9,280 nt of DNA, taken from positions 1-9,280 of the forward strand of contig JAYTMY010000200.1 in assembly GCA_043748535.1 (NCBI GenBank). The letters run 5' to 3'. This document shows positions 6,305 through 9,280 of the stretch, in pieces. The DNA is from CAMCSH01 sp043748535 (GTDB lineage Bacteria > Verrucomicrobiota > Lentisphaeria > Lentisphaerales > Lentisphaeraceae). The notes beneath the pieces were generated by a model. That model was not told the DNA's origin, made no database searches, and saw only the letters and a program-made list of their open reading frames with translations. Position 1 is the first letter of the stretch; each line of letters begins with the position of its first letter. The position numbers and the translations under genes were made by a program.

Positions 6305-6336
6305 AACCGGCTGAAGCCGGGACTACAAACCATGAA
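6305..6336 (-). repeat. REP-like palindrome, copy 5
   Basis: It is identical over 32 bases to copy 4, from which it is 52 bases distant. It ends only 3 bases before the stop codon of the convergent djlA-like gene, so it forms the immediate 3' end of that transcript. It pairs with copy 2 as the outer arm. Together copies 2-5 fill the 221-base gap 6119-6339; I see no gene there. Confidence 0.85.
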
Positions 6337-6339
6337 TAA

Positions 6340-7068
6340 CTACTGCGGCAAACGACGATAGGCCTCGGTGGCGCGCTGCATCTTGTCGGTAGCAGCTTGG
6401 CGCTCGTCGTCGCTGACTTCTCCGAGACGGTCGGGGTGACAGTTTTTGCAGATCTCTCGCCAGGCGCTGCGCATTTCATCGAGGCTGGCCTCGGGTGGGC
6501 AGCCAAGGATTTCAGCTTCGGCGGCAAAGGGCGGCAGAGAGCGCGCGGAGATCTTATCCCAATGGCTCAAGGGCAGACGAAAGGCGGTGAACAGGGCCCG
6601 GAGCTGGCGATCCTGACGAGCCGACAAGGGGCCGTCGCAAAGCGCCAGGCTGACAAAGAGCTCCATCACCTTGACCCGCTGTTTCCGGTCGTGACCCCAG
6701 GCCTCGGCGAGCTCGTTCATCATCGCGGTGAAAGACCGCGGATTTTGCCGCTGCTGATTGAAGACGACGCCGGCTTGGCGACGAGAGTCCTCGCCCATCG
6801 ACAAAGCCGCCGCCATGTAGAGGCGAAGGCAGTCGATCTCCTCCTGCGACACCGCGCCGTCGCCAGCCGCGATTTCTGCGGCGAGCGCAAAGGTGTTATC
6901 GAAGAGGATCTGCCGCCGCTGTTGCGGATCCATCGGCACCGCTTTGGGGTCCGGCTCGATCTTGTCCTTGCTGTCGACAAACATGTGCCCGATCGCCGCC
7001 CCTGCGACGGCGCCGATCGGCCCCAGCGCCATCCCGAGCGAGCCGCCAAGAAGTTTTCCGTACCACAT
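6340..7068 (-). CDS. djlA: DjlA-like membrane J-domain co-chaperone
   Basis: This 242-residue protein has the DjlA layout. An N-terminal glycine-rich membrane segment (about 5-29, MWYGKLLGG to AAIGHMF) closely resembles the E. coli DjlA start. A cytoplasmic TerB-like helical domain (about 54-165) carries the paired acidic motifs AGDGAVSQEE (68-77) and CDGPLS (144-149). A C-terminal J domain (about 184-240) has the essential HPD at 211-213 (NCHPDRL). Proteins of this type stimulate the ATPase of DnaK at the inner membrane. I choose ATG 7068: GGGGAG lies 7 bases upstream (complement of 7076-7081), while the GTG at 7071 would be too close. The start overlaps the stop of a 36-residue membrane protein (TGATG), which suggests coupled translation. 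REP copy 5 follows the stop directly. Family assignment is firm; orthology to E. coli djlA is likely but not proven. Confidence 0.87.
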   Translation of the reverse strand: MWYGKLLGGSLGMALGPIGAVAGAAIGHMFVDSKDKIEPDPKAVPMDPQQRRQILFDNTFALAAEIAAGDGAVSQEEIDCLRLYMAAALSMGEDSRRQAGVVFNQQRQNPRSFTAMMNELAEAWGHDRKQRVKVMELFVSLALCDGPLSARQDRQLRALFTAFRLPLSHWDKISARSLPPFAAEAEILGCPPEASLDEMRSAWREICKNCHPDRLGEVSDDERQAATDKMQRATEAYRRLPQ

Positions 7069-7178
7069 CACTGCGCTCCCCGCAAAATGTTATTAAGAAA
7101 ATAGATCATCAGCCAGAAGCTGAAGATCAGCACCAGCAGCGCAAGGATGGAGCGGAGGATTTTTTCGCTATTCGTCAT
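7068..7178 (-). CDS. 36-residue single-helix membrane protein
   Basis: This small frame reads MTNSEKILRS, a strongly hydrophobic stretch of about 18 residues (ILALLVLIFSFWLMIYFL, 11-28) and the short tail NNILRGAQ. It would be a one-pass inner-membrane protein. Its TGA stop shares one base with the ATG of the djlA-like gene, and the Shine-Dalgarno of that gene (GGGGAG) lies inside this frame, so the two are probably translated together. The ribosome site before its own ATG is weak (GGA, about 6 bases away). The polar-helix-polar layout and the tight junction argue that it is real, although it falls below usual gene-calling length. I recognise no named family. It could assist the membrane segment of the DjlA-like protein or serve only as a translated leader. 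Confidence 0.65.
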   Translation of the reverse strand: MTNSEKILRSILALLVLIFSFWLMIYFLNNILRGAQ

Positions 7179-7205
7179 GTTTGGTCCAGCTTCGAGCTTT
7201 TGCTC

Positions 7206-7237
7206 AATTCTTAATTCGTAATTCTTAATTCGTAATT
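7206..7237. repeat. 14-bp tandem repeat at the lpxB stop
   Basis: The unit AATTCTTAATTCGT occurs twice, followed by a partial third copy (AATT). The TAA stop of lpxB (complement of 7225-7227) lies inside the second unit, so the last residues of LpxB (ITN) are encoded by the repeat. The composition is far more AT-rich than the surrounding gene. The 46-base gap 7179-7224 between lpxB and the small membrane gene holds only this repeat and a short leader. Confidence 0.75.
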
Positions 7238-8367
7238 GCCTTCAGTCCCGCTGCTCTCAGCATGCCGGTGGCGGTGCGGGCGAGCGTGCCCTGGCGACCG
7301 CCGAGAAGCCGTTCGATGTCGGCGAGATCGGCTTCGCAGCGAGCCCGGCGGCTGCCGCCGGGAAGGAGGGCTTCGACGGCCGGAACCAGCTTGGCTGGGA
7401 CAACCTCGCCTTGCAGAAATTCCGGGTAGACTTCGCGGCCGGCGATGATGTTGGGCATGGTGAAGAAGGGCAGCTTGACCAAGCGGCGAGCGATGAAGAC
7501 GGTCAGCGGGTTCATTTTGTAAGCCGAAACCAAAGGCAGTCCGACGATCGCCGCCTGAATGGTGACGGTGCCCGAGGAGGCGAGGCCGGTGGAGGCGCGG
7601 CGCATCACGTCCACCGCAGTGCCGACTTCGACTTGGAAGGCGAGAGGATCGGCACCGAGCTTGGCGAGGCGATGGCGGATCTCGGTGGCAAGAGATTCGC
7701 GAGGAGAAGGGATGACAAAACGCAAGCGCGGATGGACACGTTTGAGTTCTTCGCAAGTGCGCACGAAGGGCTCGAGAAGGCGGTCGATCTCGGAGCGTCG
7801 CGAGCCGGGGAGCAAGGCGAAGAGATCGGGGTCGCGAGTCACCGGCGCGTCGCGGCTGAGCAGCTCGACCAGCGGGTGACCGTGGAACTCGACTTCGTAG
7901 TCGTGCTTCTTCCAGAATTCGACCTCGAAGGGGAAGATGACGAAGAGCCGTTTGACGACGCGTTTGATCGTCGGGATACGCTTCGCACCCCAGGCCCAGA
8001 CCTGCGGGCTGATGTACCAGATCACCGGGATGCCGAGCTTCTCGAGTTTTTTGGCGTAACGGAGATTGAAGCCGGGGTAATCGATGAGGACAACTGCAGC
8101 TGGCCGCTCGGCCGCGGCGAGGTCGACGAAGCGATTGAAGACGCGAAGGAAGGTGGGCAGGATCTTGAGCACTTCAACCAGTCCCATGACCCCGAGTTCG
8201 GAGGAGTCGACGATGAGATCGACCCCGGCCTGGCGCATGGCGCTGGAGCCCATGCCGCGCAGGCGCAGCTCCGGCAATTGCGCCTTCATCGCCAAGGCCA
8301 ATTCCGCGCCATAGAGGTCACCCGAGCTCTCGCCCGCGATGATCCAGATTTCCTTCTTGATTTCCAT
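7225..8367 (-). CDS. lpxB: Lipid-A-disaccharide synthase
   Basis: LpxB is a peripheral inner-membrane glycosyltransferase (family GT19). It joins UDP-2,3-diacylglucosamine to lipid X, making the lipid A disaccharide of outer-membrane LPS. The 380-residue length is normal. Family marks are GESSGD (12-17), the RGMGS patch (37-41), DYPGFNLRYAK (96-106), WYISPQVWAWG (117-127), FHGHPLVE (161-168), LLPGSRRSEI (185-194) and SSGTVTIQAAIVGLPLVSAY (264-283). In that last motif the residue I recall as a conserved Glu is Gln (Q271). The start ATG 8367 has AAGGA a few bases upstream. purB lies upstream on the same strand across a 172-base gap; a small membrane gene and djlA follow. The C-terminal end runs into an AT-rich tandem repeat. 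The gene marks the host as a Gram-negative making LPS. Confidence 0.95.
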   Translation of the reverse strand: MEIKKEIWIIAGESSGDLYGAELALAMKAQLPELRLRGMGSSAMRQAGVDLIVDSSELGVMGLVEVLKILPTFLRVFNRFVDLAAAERPAAVVLIDYPGFNLRYAKKLEKLGIPVIWYISPQVWAWGAKRIPTIKRVVKRLFVIFPFEVEFWKKHDYEVEFHGHPLVELLSRDAPVTRDPDLFALLPGSRRSEIDRLLEPFVRTCEELKRVHPRLRFVIPSPRESLATEIRHRLAKLGADPLAFQVEVGTAVDVMRRASTGLASSGTVTIQAAIVGLPLVSAYKMNPLTVFIARRLVKLPFFTMPNIIAGREVYPEFLQGEVVPAKLVPAVEALLPGGSRRARCEADLADIERLLGGRQGTLARTATGMLRAAGLKAITN

Positions 8368-8395
8368 GATTTCCTTGTTGCTCCCCTACTGGATC

Positions 8396-8412
8396 GCTGG
8401 CGTCCCGCCGGC
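8396..8412. repeat. Short hairpin in the purB-lpxB gap
   Basis: GCTGGCG and CGCCGGC form a 7-bp stem (one T-G wobble on the + strand) around a TCC loop. The following bases, GCCGGCTTGTTCT, resemble the flank of REP copy 2, so this may be a decayed relative. It lies 29 bases before the lpxB start on the - strand, hence in the lpxB leader if the gene is read from upstream. Confidence 0.45.
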
Positions 8413-8462
8413 TTGTTCTTCCTAGGAGCCCTCGCCTCCGTGCCAGTTGCGCTCAAGAAAGA

Positions 8463-8528
8463 AGCTTGAACTCGATCGGGACGATCGAGCCACATTGAGC
8501 TGCAACTCGACCAGGATGGTCGAGCCAC
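8463..8528. repeat. Two tandem hairpin repeats after purB
   Basis: Two 31-base units (8463-8493 and 8498-8528) are separated by ATTG. Each begins AGCT, contains an 8-bp perfect stem with a GGA loop, and ends GAGCCAC. Stem 1 is CTCGATCG/CGATCGAG; stem 2 is CTCGACCA/TGGTCGAG. Two base pairs differ and both are changed on each arm, so pairing is preserved. The units lie 12 bases beyond the purB stop and may form the 3' end of its message; there is a TTTT on the + strand after unit 2 but only a broken T tract on the purB side. With the hairpin at 8396, this accounts for most of the 172-base gap 8368-8539; no gene is seen. Confidence 0.8.
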
Positions 8529-8539
8529 GTTTTAGCTGA

Positions 8540-9280
8540 TCAGTTCTTGATCTCGTCGAACTTGACCAGGTCGATATTGGCCTTGGCGAGGAGCGGGTTG
8601 ACCACTTCGGCGAGGAAGTCGTCGACCTGTTCGGGGGCGCGGCCGGTGTAGTCGCGGGGGTCGATGATCTTGTCGAGATCCTTGACGATCGGGGTGAAGA
8701 TCGGGTCCTTGGCGATGCGCTCGAGGAGATCGCAATCACCGCCTTCTTCCTTCACCAGCTTGGCGGCGGCGATGGAGTGGACGCGGATGGCTTCGTGCAG
8801 CTTCTGGCGGTCGCCGCCGGCCTTGACGCAGGCCATGATGATGTTCTCGGTGGCCATGAAGGGCAGCTCGGCCATGACGCGCTTCTTGATGACGTTGGGC
8901 CAGACGGTCATGCCTTCGGCGACGTTGGCGAGAAGGGTCAAGATGACGTCGGTGGCGAGGAAGGCCTCGGGCAGGGAGAGTCGGCGGTTGGCGGAGTCGT
9001 CGAGAGTGCGTTCGAACCACTGGTTGGCGTGGGTCTGGGCGCCGTTGTCGGTGAGGGCGATGACGTAGCGGGCGAGCGAGCAGATGCGCTCGGAGCGCAT
9101 CGGGTTGCGCTTGTAGGCCATGGCGGAGGAGCCGATCTGCTTCGATTCGAAGGGCTCTTCGATCTCTTTCAGGTTGGAGAGGAGACGGATGTCGGTGGCC
9201 ATCTTTTGTGCGGAGGCCGCAATCGCGGCGAGCTGCGACAGGACGTAGTGGTCGAACTTGCGCGGATAGGTCTGGCCGGT
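8540..9280 (-). CDS. purB: Adenylosuccinate lyase, C-terminal part (runs off edge)
   Basis: The last 246 residues of adenylosuccinate lyase are present; the N-terminal part lies beyond the right edge. The enzyme releases fumarate from SAICAR and from adenylosuccinate, serving two steps of purine nucleotide synthesis in the cytoplasm. The frame is open to position 9280, reading TGQTYPRKFDHYVLSQLAAI at the edge. The lyase-superfamily signature GSSAMAYKRNP (9101-9133) is intact and belongs to the flexible loop with the catalytic Ser. It is followed by the PurB stretch MRSERICSLARY, and the C-terminal helical domain looks complete. The apparent start at 9202 is an internal Met, not the real start. 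The signature sequence fits PurB better than fumarase or argininosuccinate lyase. Tandem hairpins follow the stop, then lpxB on the same strand. Confidence 0.93.
   Translation of the reverse strand, partial: TGQTYPRKFDHYVLSQLAAIAASAQKMATDIRLLSNLKEIEEPFESKQIGSSAMAYKRNPMRSERICSLARYVIALTDNGAQTHANQWFERTLDDSANRRLSLPEAFLATDVILTLLANVAEGMTVWPNVIKKRVMAELPFMATENIIMACVKAGGDRQKLHEAIRVHSIAAAKLVKEEGGDCDLLERIAKDPIFTPIVKDLDKIIDPRDYTGRAPEQVDDFLAEVVNPLLAKANIDLVKFDEIKN

Noticed and set aside
5560..6336. REP copies considered as a CRISPR-like array
   Set aside because: Copies are in both orientations, spacing is irregular, one gap contains a whole gene, and no cas gene is nearby.
6397..7104. + strand frame of 235 codons opposite the djlA-like gene
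   Set aside because: It is antisense to a gene with clear TerB and J-domain motifs, with no recognisable domain or ribosome site of its own.
7411..8469. Long + strand frame opposite lpxB (352 codons)
   Set aside because: It is the antisense shadow of a well-supported lpxB; composition and lack of motifs fit a shadow.

Overview
The window reads as chromosomal DNA of a Gram-negative bacterium with fairly GC-rich housekeeping genes. It carries lpxB (lipid A synthesis), gltD and purB. The repeat style and the set of membrane proteins are reminiscent of Verrucomicrobiota or relatives; that placement is an impression from the sequence, not a search result.

Layout on the + strand: gltD (24-1481) ends in a strong intrinsic terminator. 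An AT-richer toxin-antitoxin pair follows: an intact VapB-like/DUF2281-type antitoxin (1609-1824) and a PIN-domain VapC toxin frame (1827-2216) interrupted by one in-frame TAA. Three bases after the toxin frame begins a tightly packed array of five small membrane-protein genes (2220-5512), mostly joined by ATGA overlaps or gaps of a few bases. Four of them share a plan of three hydrophobic segments plus a C-terminal extramembrane domain ending in a hydrophobic strand and a DG/NG/SG turn; the middle one is a shortened version. I recognise no named function for this array, and it is the most novel-looking part of the window. A stand-alone SET-domain protein (5696-6118) follows.

Five copies of a GTAG-headed palindromic repeat of REP type surround the SET gene: one upstream, and four arranged as nested inverted pairs in the gap between the convergent SET and djlA-like genes.

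On the - strand, in transcription order: purB (adenylosuccinate lyase, running off the right edge), a gap with two tandem hairpins that carry compensatory base changes, lpxB, a 36-residue one-helix membrane protein, and a DjlA-like membrane co-chaperone (TerB plus C-terminal J domain). The small protein overlaps the DjlA-like gene in a TGATG junction. These genes could form one loosely spaced transcription unit.

Functionally, gltD (nitrogen assimilation), purB (purines) and lpxB (outer membrane) are core genes. The TA pair, membrane array, SET gene and REP cluster form an accessory-looking block between them.
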